Source of the DNA: Oryzobacter telluris
GTDB taxonomy: Bacteria > Actinomycetota > Actinomycetes > Actinomycetales > Dermatophilaceae
Direction: 5' to 3'
Length of the DNA: 64,000 bases
Assembly: GCF_043099285.1 (NCBI RefSeq)
Contig: NZ_CP170723.1
Span: 620,001 to 684,000, forward strand
The translations under genes were made by a program, and so were the position numbers. Below are positions 49,631 through 57,412 of the stretch, piece after piece; within the stretch, counting starts at the first letter, position 1, and every line of letters starts with the position of its first letter. The notes under the pieces were generated by a model. It was not told the DNA's origin. It searched no databases and was given only the letters and a program-made list of their open reading frames with translations.

Positions 49631-50728
49631 TCAGGCCGTTAGTCGCGCCGGTTTTGCGTCGGGCGCACCCATCCCGGGCTCGACGGTGGCTGCTTGGGCG
49701 TCGGCGCGCATGGTGGCGAAGACGAGGTCGGAGAGTTTGCGTTTGAGGCAGCGCAGGGCTTCGCGGCTGGTCTTGCCTGCGGCGCGTTTGCGTTCGTAGT
49801 AGGCCCGGCCTTCGGTGTCGGCGCGGATCTGGGTGATCGCGACGGTGTACAGCATCCGGTTGAGCTGGCGGTTGCCTCCGGGGTTGTACCGGTGGCGCAC
49901 GGTGCGCCCGGAGGACGCCGGGATGGGGGCGGTGCCGTTGGCGGCGGCGAACGCGTTGCGGTTGGGGTAGCGGGCGATGTCGACGATCTCGGCCATGAAC
50001 CTCGCCGCGACGATCGGCCCGACGCCGTACATGCGGGGCAGGGACGAACCCGAGGACGTGACCAGGGACGTGATGTCCCGGGTCAGGGCGGCGACCTCGG
50101 CGTCGATGGCGATGACCCGCTCGAGGCGGCGGCGGACCAAGCCGGCCCGGACGCTGTCGTCCCCGGCGATCAGCGCTAGTGCCTTCCGCACTCGTGCACG
50201 GTTGGCCAAGGTGGGGACGAGGTGCTGGTACCCGGGACGAAGCCCGACCAGGTCGGCGTGGACGCGGCCGATGTGAGCGCCGCGCTCGGTGATGAGGTCC
50301 TCGCGGTAGTCCAGCAACGCCCGCAGATCCGCCGCCGGGCCGACCGTCAGCCGCACCGGAGGCAGGTGCTCCTCACGGGCGGTGACCCGTGCGATGGCCA
50401 GCGCGTCGACTGGGTCGGTCTTGCCCTTGCCGACCTGGCCGCGGCGTTCCCTCGAGGTCATCAAGGTGGGCACCTCGACCACGGCCACGTCGGCGCTGTG
50501 GCTCCACTTCACGGCCAGGTGGACCGCGACCGCGCGACCGAACGCGCCTGAGCCCTCGACCCCGACCCGGGTCACCCGGTGACGGGTGAACAGCTCGGCG
50601 AGCACGGTGAACCCCTGCTCGGTGTTGGGTACCTCGCAGCCCGCGCGCTGCCTGCCGGCGGCGTCGACGACGGCCACGGCCAAGGTGTCCTTGTGGGTGT
50701 CGATCCCAGCGAACATCCGCTCCTCCAC
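49631..50728 (-). CDS. IS110-family transposase
   Basis: 365 residues. An N-terminal RuvC-like DEDD domain begins MEERMFAGIDTHKDTLAVAVVD, with the first Asp in GIDTHKD; a later conserved TDPVDALAIAR follows. The C-terminal Tnp_20 half (YGVGPIVAARFMAEIVD, then NPGGNRQLNRMLYTVA) carries the catalytic Ser. The gene runs opposite to most of the region. No frameshift, so probably active. Confidence 0.93.
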   Translation of the reverse strand: MEERMFAGIDTHKDTLAVAVVDAAGRQRAGCEVPNTEQGFTVLAELFTRHRVTRVGVEGSGAFGRAVAVHLAVKWSHSADVAVVEVPTLMTSRERRGQVGKGKTDPVDALAIARVTAREEHLPPVRLTVGPAADLRALLDYREDLITERGAHIGRVHADLVGLRPGYQHLVPTLANRARVRKALALIAGDDSVRAGLVRRRLERVIAIDAEVAALTRDITSLVTSSGSSLPRMYGVGPIVAARFMAEIVDIARYPNRNAFAAANGTAPIPASSGRTVRHRYNPGGNRQLNRMLYTVAITQIRADTEGRAYYERKRAAGKTSREALRCLKRKLSDLVFATMRADAQAATVEPGMGAPDAKPARLTA

Positions 50729-50915
50729 TCCCTGAAGTGATGACCGTGTGGGTCGGTGCGCGCATGCATCTCGTGGGACAAACCCATGCCTCTATCGGGC
50801 GTCAGCACCGACCGCTGACCGCCACCGGGAGGCATCCATTCTGTGGGCCTCACCGCGGGTGCGGCGGGCAGCAAGAGGTCGGGCCTTCCCGGTGGCGTCA
50901 CGGGCCGTGACAAAC
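50729..50915 (-). ncRNA. Candidate IS110 bridge-RNA region
   Basis: Established for IS110 elements: the noncoding end upstream of the transposase encodes a bridge RNA with target- and donor-binding loops. Here the 187 bp upstream, on the minus strand, hold several internal inverted segments. No fold was computed, so loops cannot be named. Remaining bases to 51,087 show no gene. Confidence 0.35.
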
Positions 50916-51087
50916 CGTCACAACGAAAGATCCAACCCGAGATGCATGAGGTGTGTGGCACTTTGATGGTTCGACTCGCGGGGCTGTTGGCTGGTCGTGG
51001 GAGCGCCAGACTCTGGGGTCCTGCGGGTGGTGGGGAATCGGGAGTCGACGGCGCTGAGCCGCGAGAAGTGACGGGTCGCGGGTGTCG

Positions 51088-51882
51088 TCAGAGGAGGGTG
51101 GCCGCTGCGGTGTAGGTCGCCACGAGGGTCAGGAGGGCGGCGAAGGCCACGGTCTGGGCACGGGCGGGGAGCCTGGTGGACAGTCGGGCGCCGGCGAGGC
51201 TTCCGATCGCGGCAACGGTGGTGAAGGCGGCGATGAGTTGCCAGTCGATCGGTTCGGGGGTGAGGGTGACGCGGGCGGCGAAGGCGGTGGCGGAGTTGAT
51301 GGCGATGACGAGAAGCGAGGTCCCGACGGCTGCGGGCATCGGCAGGGACAGGGCGAGGACGAGGGCGGGGACGAGGATGAACCCCCCGCCGACGCCGAGG
51401 AGCCCGGTGAGTAGGCCGACCGTGGTGGCGGTGACGACGACCTTGACCACCCGCGGGCAGGCGCAGGTCAGGGGGCGCAGGGTCAGCATCGGTTCTGTGG
51501 GCTCGTCCGGTTCGTCGGTGGCGTGGCTCAGCGCTTTGCGGACCATGAGGGCGGCGACGACGAGCATGAGGCCGGCGAAGGTCAGGAGCAGGACCTCACC
51601 ACTGATGCGGGCGCTGACGGCGGATCCGGTGACGGAGCCGGCGACTCCCAGGAGGCCGAAGGTCAATCCTTGCCCGACGCGGATGTTGCCTCGCCGGGCG
51701 TGCGGGGCCATCGCGATGAGCGAGGTGGTGCCGACGATGACGAGCGAGCTGGTGGTGGCCTGATGTGGTGACTGTCCGAGCAGGTGCACCAGGGCGGGGA
51801 CGGTGAGGATCGCGCCGCCACCACCCAGGGCGCCGATGACGAGCCCAACGGCGAGGGCGACGGGGACGGCGAGGACGGTCAC
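51088..51882 (-). CDS. TauE/SafE-type sulfite/sulfonate exporter
   Basis: 264 residues, GTG start, good AAGGAG site 7 nt before. Two repeats of four membrane helices: GLVIGALGGGGAILTVPALVHLLG (N-terminal repeat, with GGGGA) and LLTGLLGVGGGFILVPALVLAL (second repeat, GVGGG). The two halves are joined by a linker holding CACPRVV. This family transports sulfite, sulfoacetate or taurine-derived sulfur; here, next to persulfide genes, export of sulfite made by the dioxygenase is likely. Confidence 0.85.
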   Translation of the reverse strand: MTVLAVPVALAVGLVIGALGGGGAILTVPALVHLLGQSPHQATTSSLVIVGTTSLIAMAPHARRGNIRVGQGLTFGLLGVAGSVTGSAVSARISGEVLLLTFAGLMLVVAALMVRKALSHATDEPDEPTEPMLTLRPLTCACPRVVKVVVTATTVGLLTGLLGVGGGFILVPALVLALSLPMPAAVGTSLLVIAINSATAFAARVTLTPEPIDWQLIAAFTTVAAIGSLAGARLSTRLPARAQTVAFAALLTLVATYTAAATLL

Positions 51883-52025
51883 GGACGTACTCCTTGGTGG
51901 TGAGGTCCCGGGGGCGAAGGCGTGTCGTGCAGCCTCCGCCCCCGGGCGCCCGGCGGCAGGGGCAGGGGTGCGCCGGGCGAGCAGGACGGACGCGAGGGGA
52001 GGGGTCCGTCCCGCGGTCTGAGGGG

Positions 52026-52205
52026 TCAGGAACGGCGGAGCATGCGGTTGAGCAGGCTGGGGCCGGAGGCCGCGGCGCGTTCGGCGTCGGTGTGGCCGGG
52101 GCACCGGTCGGTGCGGGGGACGCCGGCCATGACCTGGTCGACGTGCTGGCCGCAGCCGGCCCAGGTGGTCTTGCTGCAGACCTTGCAGGTGGCGGGTCGG
52201 CACAT
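52026..52205 (-). CDS. Small Cys-rich protein of the sulfur cluster
   Basis: 59 residues. Start MCRPATCKVCSKTTW, cysteines at 2, 7, 10, 18 and 35 and a PGHTD segment: probably a small zinc or redox protein. AAGGAG is 7 nt before ATG 52,205, a perfect site. Lies between TauE and the fusion gene on the same strand. Not a known family to me; it may bind sulfane sulfur or zinc. Confidence 0.7.
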   Translation of the reverse strand: MCRPATCKVCSKTTWAGCGQHVDQVMAGVPRTDRCPGHTDAERAAASGPSLLNRMLRRS

Positions 52206-52241
52206 GGTGGTTCTCCTTGGGTTGGGGGTGGGGTCCGGCCG

Positions 52242-53651
52242 TTAGGCGGCGGAGGTCACGGGGAGTCCGGCCGAGCCGGCGTGCTGGGCGAAGTCGTCGT
52301 CGATGGCCACGACGTGGCGGCCGTGGGCGGCCAGGACCGATGCCGCGATGGAGGCGCGGTAGCCGCCGGCGCAGTGCACCCACACCTCTCCCGCGGGAAC
52401 CTCGTCGACGCTGGTGAGGATCTGGTGGATGGGGATGTTCACGGCGCCCTCGATGTGGGCGTCGTTGTGCTCGGACTCGCGTCGGACGTCGAGGACGACG
52501 ACGTGGCGGTGGTGGCGGACCTGGGCGAGGTCGGCGAAGGCGGCGCGCTCGAAGCTGCCCAACGGTCTTGCGGTCCAGTCCTGGGGTGACCCGGTGGCGG
52601 CGCCCTCGAGGTGGTCGATGCCGATGCGGACCAGCTCGCGCTGGGCGTCGGCTACCTGCTGCGCGCTCTCGCCGAGCAGGGTGAGGGGGGTTCCCCATGG
52701 GATGAGCCAGCCGAGGTAGGTGGCGAACTGGCCGTCGAGGCCGATGTTCAGGGTGCCGGTGACGTGCCCGGCGGCGAACGCGGTGCGGGTGCGCAGGTCG
52801 ACGACCCACTCCCCGGCGCCCAGGCTCGCGGCGATGGTGTCGCGGTCGGCCGTGCGCGGCGCTGTGAGGTCGGGCTCGGCCGGGCCGGCGCTGTTGGCGG
52901 GCGCCATGTGCACGTAGTAGGCCGGGTAGGCCTCGAGGTCAGCCAGGGTCTGCTGCACCCAGTCCTTTTCGGCCCGGTTCAGGACCGGGTTGGACCGCTT
53001 CTGGTCGCCGATGGTGGAGGAGGTGGTGCTGCCCGAGGACCCGGGGGAGCAGAAGGACCCGAAGCCGTGGGTGGGCAGGACCGCAGCCTGGTCGGGGAGC
53101 TCGGCGGCGAGGTGTCGGGCGGAGCCGTACTGGTGGTGGACCAGGTCGTGGGTGTGCTCCTGTCCGAGCAGGTCGGGTCGTCCGGTCGTGCCGTACAGCA
53201 GGGCGCCCCCGGTGAAGACCGCCGTGACGTCGTGCTCGCCGGAGCCGCCGGCTGACTCCAAGGCGTACGACAGGTGGGTAAAGGTGTGGCCGGGGGTCGC
53301 GATGGCGCGGACCCGAAGGGTGGGGGAGACCTCGACGACGTCGCCGTCACGGGTCGGGGTGCGCTCGAAGGCGACGTCGTCGGCAGCGTTGACGTGGTAG
53401 CTCGCGCCGGTGCGCCGCGCCAGGGCCAGTCCGCCGGTGACGTAGTCGTTGTGGAGGTGGGTCTCGAACACGTGGGTGATCGAGACACCCTGCTCATCGG
53501 CGATCGCGAGCACCCGGTCGATGTCGCGCTGCGGGTCCACGACGAACGCAACGTCGCCGTCGTGGGCCAGGTACGAGCGGTCACCGAGCGAGGGCGTATC
53601 GATGGGGATGATGACCGGCTCGGACGCCGCGAGGGCTGGCGAGTTCGTCAT
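52242..53651 (-). CDS. Metallo-beta-lactamase/rhodanese fusion (persulfide dioxygenase type)
   Basis: 469 residues. N-terminal metallo-beta-lactamase fold (about 1-260) with THLHNDYVTGG (H65, H67, D69), TPGHTFTH and THGFGSFC. Then two rhodanese modules: first (DRDTIAASLGAGEWVVDLRT) lacks the active Cys; second (VVVLDVRRESEHNDAHI, VHCAGGYRASIAAS) has it. The protein is expected to oxidise persulfide to sulfite with a coupled sulfur transfer. The D-Y pair in place of D-H in the metal motif is typical of this subgroup. Divergent from the trx operon. Confidence 0.88.
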   Translation of the reverse strand: MTNSPALAASEPVIIPIDTPSLGDRSYLAHDGDVAFVVDPQRDIDRVLAIADEQGVSITHVFETHLHNDYVTGGLALARRTGASYHVNAADDVAFERTPTRDGDVVEVSPTLRVRAIATPGHTFTHLSYALESAGGSGEHDVTAVFTGGALLYGTTGRPDLLGQEHTHDLVHHQYGSARHLAAELPDQAAVLPTHGFGSFCSPGSSGSTTSSTIGDQKRSNPVLNRAEKDWVQQTLADLEAYPAYYVHMAPANSAGPAEPDLTAPRTADRDTIAASLGAGEWVVDLRTRTAFAAGHVTGTLNIGLDGQFATYLGWLIPWGTPLTLLGESAQQVADAQRELVRIGIDHLEGAATGSPQDWTARPLGSFERAAFADLAQVRHHRHVVVLDVRRESEHNDAHIEGAVNIPIHQILTSVDEVPAGEVWVHCAGGYRASIAASVLAAHGRHVVAIDDDFAQHAGSAGLPVTSAA

Positions 53652-53698
53652 GGGTGGTCCGTCTCCTCACGGGGGCCGGGTGGCCCAATCTGCTGGAT

Positions 53699-53751
53699 TG
53701 ATACATGGGGGAGTATCCGATAGGGTGACGGTAATACATAGGGGAGTATCC
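53699..53751. promoter_or_regulatory. Divergent promoters with two CsoR/CstR-type operators
   Basis: Two near-identical 18-bp repeats, ATACATGGGGGAGTATCC (53,701-53,718) and ATACATAGGGGAGTATCC (53,734-53,751), start 33 bp apart. Each is an imperfect inverted repeat with G/C-rich centre like CsoR-family operators. TTGATA (53,699-53,704) and TAGGGT (53,721-53,726) make a trx promoter; a minus-strand -35 TTGACG lies at plus 53,753-53,758. Both promoters would be blocked. Confidence 0.7.
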
Positions 53752-53791
53752 CCGTCAAATCGAAGCTCACAACCACCGCAGGGAGAAGACC

Positions 53792-54160
53792 ATGGCAACC
53801 ACCGCCCTGACCGCCACGACGTTCGAGGAGGCGATCACCAGCAACGACACCGTCGTCGTGGACTTCTGGGCGTCGTGGTGCGGCCCCTGCCGGCAGTTCG
53901 CGCCGGTTTTCGAGGCCGCGTCGCAGCAGCACCCCGACATCGTCTTCGCCAAGGTCGACAGCGAGGCCGAGCCGTCCCTCGCGGCCGCCGCACGGATCAC
54001 CTCGATCCCCACCCTCATGGTCTTCCGCGAAGGGATCCTGGTGTTCAGCCAGCCCGGCGCCCTGCCGGCCGCGGCGCTGGAGTCCCTCATCACCTCGGTC
54101 CGGGCCCTGGACATGGACACGGTGCGCGCCGACCTCGACACCGAGGAGGCCAGCGCATGA
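53792..54160 (+). CDS. Thioredoxin
   Basis: 122 residues, thioredoxin fold with WCGPC active site in FWASWCGPCRQF and cis-Pro in SIPTLMVF. It could reduce rhodanese-bound persulfide. Cytoplasmic, no signal. AGGGAGA precedes ATG; overlaps DUF302 by 4 nt. Confidence 0.92.
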   Translation: MATTALTATTFEEAITSNDTVVVDFWASWCGPCRQFAPVFEAASQQHPDIVFAKVDSEAEPSLAAAARITSIPTLMVFREGILVFSQPGALPAAALESLITSVRALDMDTVRADLDTEEASA

Positions 54161-54570
54161 GCCCCGCCACGACCTACGCCCTGTCCACCACCGTCGCCGG
54201 ATCGGTGGACAACGCAGCGGCACAGACCCGAGCCGCACTGGCCGAGCAGGGGTTCGGCATCCTCACCGAGATCGACCTCGCCGCCACCTTGCGCGAGAAG
54301 ATCGGCGCCGACATCCCACCGCACCTCATCCTCGGCGCCTGCCGCCCCCCGCTGGCCCACGCAGCCGTCACCGCCGAGCCCTCCATCGGACTCCTGCTGC
54401 CCTGCAACGTCGTCATCCGCGCCGAGGGCGACCGCACCGTCGTCGAAGCGATGGACCCTGCCACGATGGTCACGCTCACCGGCAACCCCGCCCTGGCACC
54501 GGTCGCCGACGACGCCCGCACCCGACTCCTCGCCGCGCTCACCGCCCTCGGCGGCACCCCCCTCTCCTGA
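54157..54570 (+). CDS. DUF302 domain protein
   Basis: 137 residues. The DUF302 core has VDNAAAQTRAALAEQGFGILTEIDL, ILGACRPPLAHAAV, IGLLLPCNVVI, and EAMDP; it contains two conserved Cys. DUF302 is often linked to sulfur and metal genes. Role unknown. ATG overlaps the thioredoxin stop. Confidence 0.85.
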   Translation: MSPATTYALSTTVAGSVDNAAAQTRAALAEQGFGILTEIDLAATLREKIGADIPPHLILGACRPPLAHAAVTAEPSIGLLLPCNVVIRAEGDRTVVEAMDPATMVTLTGNPALAPVADDARTRLLAALTALGGTPLS

Positions 54571-54607
54571 CCAACCCAGCCCCACCGCACCCGAAGGAAG
54601 CCCCGCC

Positions 54608-54874
54608 ATGGTTGTCCTGGCCACCGACGACATGACCCCCGTCATCAACCGACTCAAGCGCGCCCAAGGCCAGATCGGTGGCGTCGTCCGCCTCATCGAA
54701 GAAGGCCACGACTGCAAGGACGTCGTCCAACAGCTCGTCGCCGCCAAGAAGGCCCTCGACCGCGCCGGCTTCGCCATCGTCTCCTCCGGCCTCCGCGGCT
54801 GCGTCACCTCCCCCGACGGCATGACCGACGAAGACGCCGCCACCCTCGAGAAGCTCTTCCTCTCCATGGCCTGA
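54608..54874 (+). CDS. CstR-like persulfide-sensing repressor (CsoR/RcnR family)
   Basis: 88 residues, a four-helix CsoR-fold protein (VINRLKRAQGQIGGVVRLIEEG, HDCKDVVQQLVAAKKALDRAGFAIVSSGLRGCV). C36 and C65 match the two CsoR cysteines, but the His of CsoR (position 61) is a Gly, so copper binding is unlikely; a two-Cys CstR-type persulfide sensor is more probable. It likely binds the two operators at 53,701-53,751 to control both divergent operons. Start is ATG after a GAAGGAAG site. Confidence 0.85.
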   Translation: MVVLATDDMTPVINRLKRAQGQIGGVVRLIEEGHDCKDVVQQLVAAKKALDRAGFAIVSSGLRGCVTSPDGMTDEDAATLEKLFLSMA

Positions 54875-54887
54875 GGCGCGGGACCTA

Positions 54888-54919
54888 CGCCCACCCAGCA
54901 TCCCCACGCGGTGTGGGCG
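54888..54919 (+). terminator. Hairpin after the CstR-like gene
   Basis: CGCCCAC (54,888-54,894) and GTGGGCG (54,913-54,919) pair perfectly around an 18-nt loop. It follows the stop by 13 nt. The rest to 54,995 shows nothing. Confidence 0.4.
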
Positions 54920-54995
54920 CTCGACTGCCTCCTCAGCCGCGCGTCGTCACCGAGGTGAGGCTCACGTGGCAGGCTCTGTGGTCAAAGCGGCCTCT

Positions 54996-56276
54996 CTATG
55001 CTTGGCACGCTCGTGTGTAGTCCTCCATCAGCCGTTCCACGGCCGCCAGCGCAAGGTTCCGTGCCGTGGGGGTGAGGCGGCCCGCGCGCACCGCTTCATA
55101 CTGCGCTCCGAGGTACTGGCCGACGAGGGTCTCTGGCACCGGGGCGTCCCCGAGAATCTCAAAGAGCAGGTCGACCGATTGCTGGGCTGCGACGTCGGGC
55201 CAGTAGTAACGAACCCGGTCGCTGTAGGAGAAGTGTCGCTGCAGCGCCAGTTCACTTTCACTGCCCTCGTAGTATCGAGCCCAGTTGTCCGGGGAAGCGA
55301 GCATCACCTTCTCCATCGTGGCGCGCAGGGTCTCAGGGCGACTCCCGGGGAAGAGCTCCTCCACGATCGCGTCTAGGCCGTAGAAGGCCTCTCGCAGAAC
55401 GAAGGTCAGGCCCGGCCCGACCTTGAGGATGGCGAAGCCGTCGCGCACGAGGTCGGTCAGGTTTGCGCGGGTTTGATAGTCGGTCGAGTGTGCCTCGAAG
55501 ACGAGCCCTTGCATGGCCGCCAACGCGGCACTCAGGCCTTGTGCCTTGGTGCTCACGTAGTCGACGACGTTGTGGCTACCGAACTCGACACCGGGCTGAA
55601 CGACAAGCGCGATGACCCGCTCGAAGGCATCGGACTGCCCAACCTGGGCGAAAGCCTGTTCGTGGATGCGAACGGTGCTCCGAGCATGCTCTGGGGTCGT
55701 CAGCTCCAGCTCGGCAAGGGCGTGGAGAGCACCCCCAGGAACGGGCACCTCCGTGCCGATGACATAGACGGGCTTGGCGGTACCCTCCGGGGGCACAGAG
55801 GACTCCGCGACTGCGACGAGGCGGGCTGCGCGCGAGGCCGTCTCGTGGTCATCGAGCGCGACCGGCTCACCAGCGCACCCCATCGAGCAGTCCAGATGCA
55901 GCTTGGCGAAGCCCGCGCTGGCGAAGGCCGCGACCATGCCTTCCGCCTTCAGCATTGCTTCTTCGGCCGGCAGGGCCTTCCACGGGTTGGGCCCGAGATG
56001 ATCTCCGCCGAGGATGATGCGATCCGTGGGAAAGCCGACGGACTTGGCAATGGCCTCGACGAAGACTCTGAAGTCTGCGGGGGTCATCCCGGTGTACCCG
56101 CCCTCCTGGTTCACTTGGTTGCACGTTGCTTCGACGAGCAGCGGCAGAGCCGTGGGAAGGGTTGCGCGCATGGAGGCTTCCAGAACCATCGGGTGCGCCG
56201 AACAGACCGACGGGATGCCAGAGGGGCCTGGCCGGTCACGCCAGCTGGCAATGTCACCCAACGGGTTACTGGACAT
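54996..56276 (-). CDS. GatZ/KbaZ-like class II bisphosphate aldolase accessory subunit
   Basis: 426 residues. Matches GatZ/KbaZ: GIPSVCSAHPMVLEASM, LLVEATCNQVNQEGGYTGM, ILGGDHLGPNPW and LDCSMGCAGEPVAL. These proteins are needed for stability or activity of the class II tagatose-1,6-bisphosphate aldolase (GatY/KbaY); no such partner is in this window, only a class I aldolase at 61,870. AAAGGTGG precedes ATG. Overlaps the PfkB gene by 11 nt. Confidence 0.85.
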   Translation of the reverse strand: MSSNPLGDIASWRDRPGPSGIPSVCSAHPMVLEASMRATLPTALPLLVEATCNQVNQEGGYTGMTPADFRVFVEAIAKSVGFPTDRIILGGDHLGPNPWKALPAEEAMLKAEGMVAAFASAGFAKLHLDCSMGCAGEPVALDDHETASRAARLVAVAESSVPPEGTAKPVYVIGTEVPVPGGALHALAELELTTPEHARSTVRIHEQAFAQVGQSDAFERVIALVVQPGVEFGSHNVVDYVSTKAQGLSAALAAMQGLVFEAHSTDYQTRANLTDLVRDGFAILKVGPGLTFVLREAFYGLDAIVEELFPGSRPETLRATMEKVMLASPDNWARYYEGSESELALQRHFSYSDRVRYYWPDVAAQQSVDLLFEILGDAPVPETLVGQYLGAQYEAVRAGRLTPTARNLALAAVERLMEDYTRACQA

Positions 56277-57225
56277 GCGAGCCACCTTTCGTCGGTGAGA
56301 GAAGGACATCGAGTTCCTGTCGGGTTGCGGCGCCCTCCATCGGACCCAACTTCGTCGTGGCGTGCGCGCCCGCGGCGTTCGCGTAGCGCAGTGCGGTTCT
56401 CGGCGATGCGCCACCCAGCCAGAAACTCACGTAGGCAGCCCCGAAGCAGTCGCCGGCGCCGGTCGGGTCCACTTCCTTGACCGACAGAGGCGCCACATCG
56501 GTACGTCCCTCGTGGCTGAAGTGACTGGCACCACGGTGGCCGCGTTTGATCACGATGTCCCGGATGCCGCGGTCCAGGAGCTCCCGGACGGCCCCAGCTT
56601 CCTCCGTCGCTTCGGTGAAGAGGAAGATCTCGTCCCCCGACGGAAGGAACAGATCTGTCTTGGCGAGGACGTCGACCAGCGCCTGCCTCAGACCGGGGGT
56701 GTCGAGAATCTCAGGTCGCAGGTTGGGATCGAAGCTCAGCGTTCCGCCACGCGCAGTGATGCGCTCGACTGCCTGGCGGGCCACCGTCGCGATGCCCGGA
56801 GCCGACAGGGCGGTGCCCATCATGTGAACGTGGTCGCAGCTCGCAATGAGGAGGTCGACCTCAGGCGTCAAGCGGAGATTCCCGGTGGCGCTATGGGCGA
56901 TGTTGTAGACGAACACTCGTGAGCCATCGGGTCGGTACCGCACGAAGGCCGACCCGGTTGCTTCGCCCCTGGCGACCTCGATGCCTGAGACATCGACGCC
57001 GTCCGCCTTGAGCCGTCGGACGTTCAGGTGACCGAAGTCGTCGTCTCCAACGCGGGACACGATGGCAGCCGGTGTGCCCAGGCGGGCGAGTTGATCGGTG
57101 AAGATTGCTGGCGCCCCGGATGGGAACGGGCCGATCAGGGGCTGCGCCTCAAGAAAGCCCTCTCCCTTTGTCGTCGCCACGATCTCGACCAGGATCTCCC
57201 CGACCGTCAGTACCTTGCGCGACAT
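56266..57225 (-). CDS. PfkB-family carbohydrate kinase
   Basis: 319 residues, ribokinase/PfkB fold: N-terminal VGEILVEIVA, sugar-binding loops ASRVGDDDFG-like, and the catalytic DPTGAGDCFGAAYVSF in which Asp is the base. It probably makes a 1,6-bisphosphate from a ketose 1- or 6-phosphate. Start ATG 57,225. Overlaps the GatZ-like gene. Confidence 0.88.
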   Translation of the reverse strand: MSRKVLTVGEILVEIVATTKGEGFLEAQPLIGPFPSGAPAIFTDQLARLGTPAAIVSRVGDDDFGHLNVRRLKADGVDVSGIEVARGEATGSAFVRYRPDGSRVFVYNIAHSATGNLRLTPEVDLLIASCDHVHMMGTALSAPGIATVARQAVERITARGGTLSFDPNLRPEILDTPGLRQALVDVLAKTDLFLPSGDEIFLFTEATEEAGAVRELLDRGIRDIVIKRGHRGASHFSHEGRTDVAPLSVKEVDPTGAGDCFGAAYVSFWLGGASPRTALRYANAAGAHATTKLGPMEGAATRQELDVLLSPTKGGSHVQ

Positions 57226-57366
57226 CCGTCAGTCCCTCCCACATCGCCCGACGCCGGTCATGCTGGGTCCTGATGTGCTGTGTTCCGCGTTGAGCATGGT
57301 TTTGCCATCGCAACAGCCTCTACTGCCTCGCACGCCCTCGAAGTTGGACGTCGATCCCGGAAGCGA

Positions 57367-57395
57367 GGCCGCCGCGCCCGAAGGTCACGGCGGCC
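57367..57395 (-). terminator. Hairpin downstream of the ABC binding-protein gene
   Basis: GGCCGCCG (57,367-57,374) pairs perfectly with CGGCGGCC (57,388-57,395), 18 nt after the minus-strand stop of the binding protein. The remaining bases to 57,226 show no clear promoter. Confidence 0.5.
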
Positions 57396-57412
57396 CCGCA
57401 GATCGGCTCAGG

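Larger units (their letters stand above)
49439..50928 (-). mobile_element. IS110-family insertion element with 13-bp direct repeat ends
   Basis: CGTCACAACGAAA occurs at 49,439-49,451 and again at 50,916-50,928, bracketing the transposase and about 190 bp on either side. Total about 1.48 kb, typical of IS110. IS110 elements lack inverted ends and are moved by RNA-guided recombination; the direct repeat may be the joined target/donor core. Inserted between the zinc-finger gene and the sulfur cluster. Confidence 0.55.

Noticed and set aside
42840..51000. attR copy of the tRNA-Thr 3' end
   Set aside because: Looked for repeats of TTCAAGTCCCCTCGTCAGC to the right and found none by eye; not reported as a feature.
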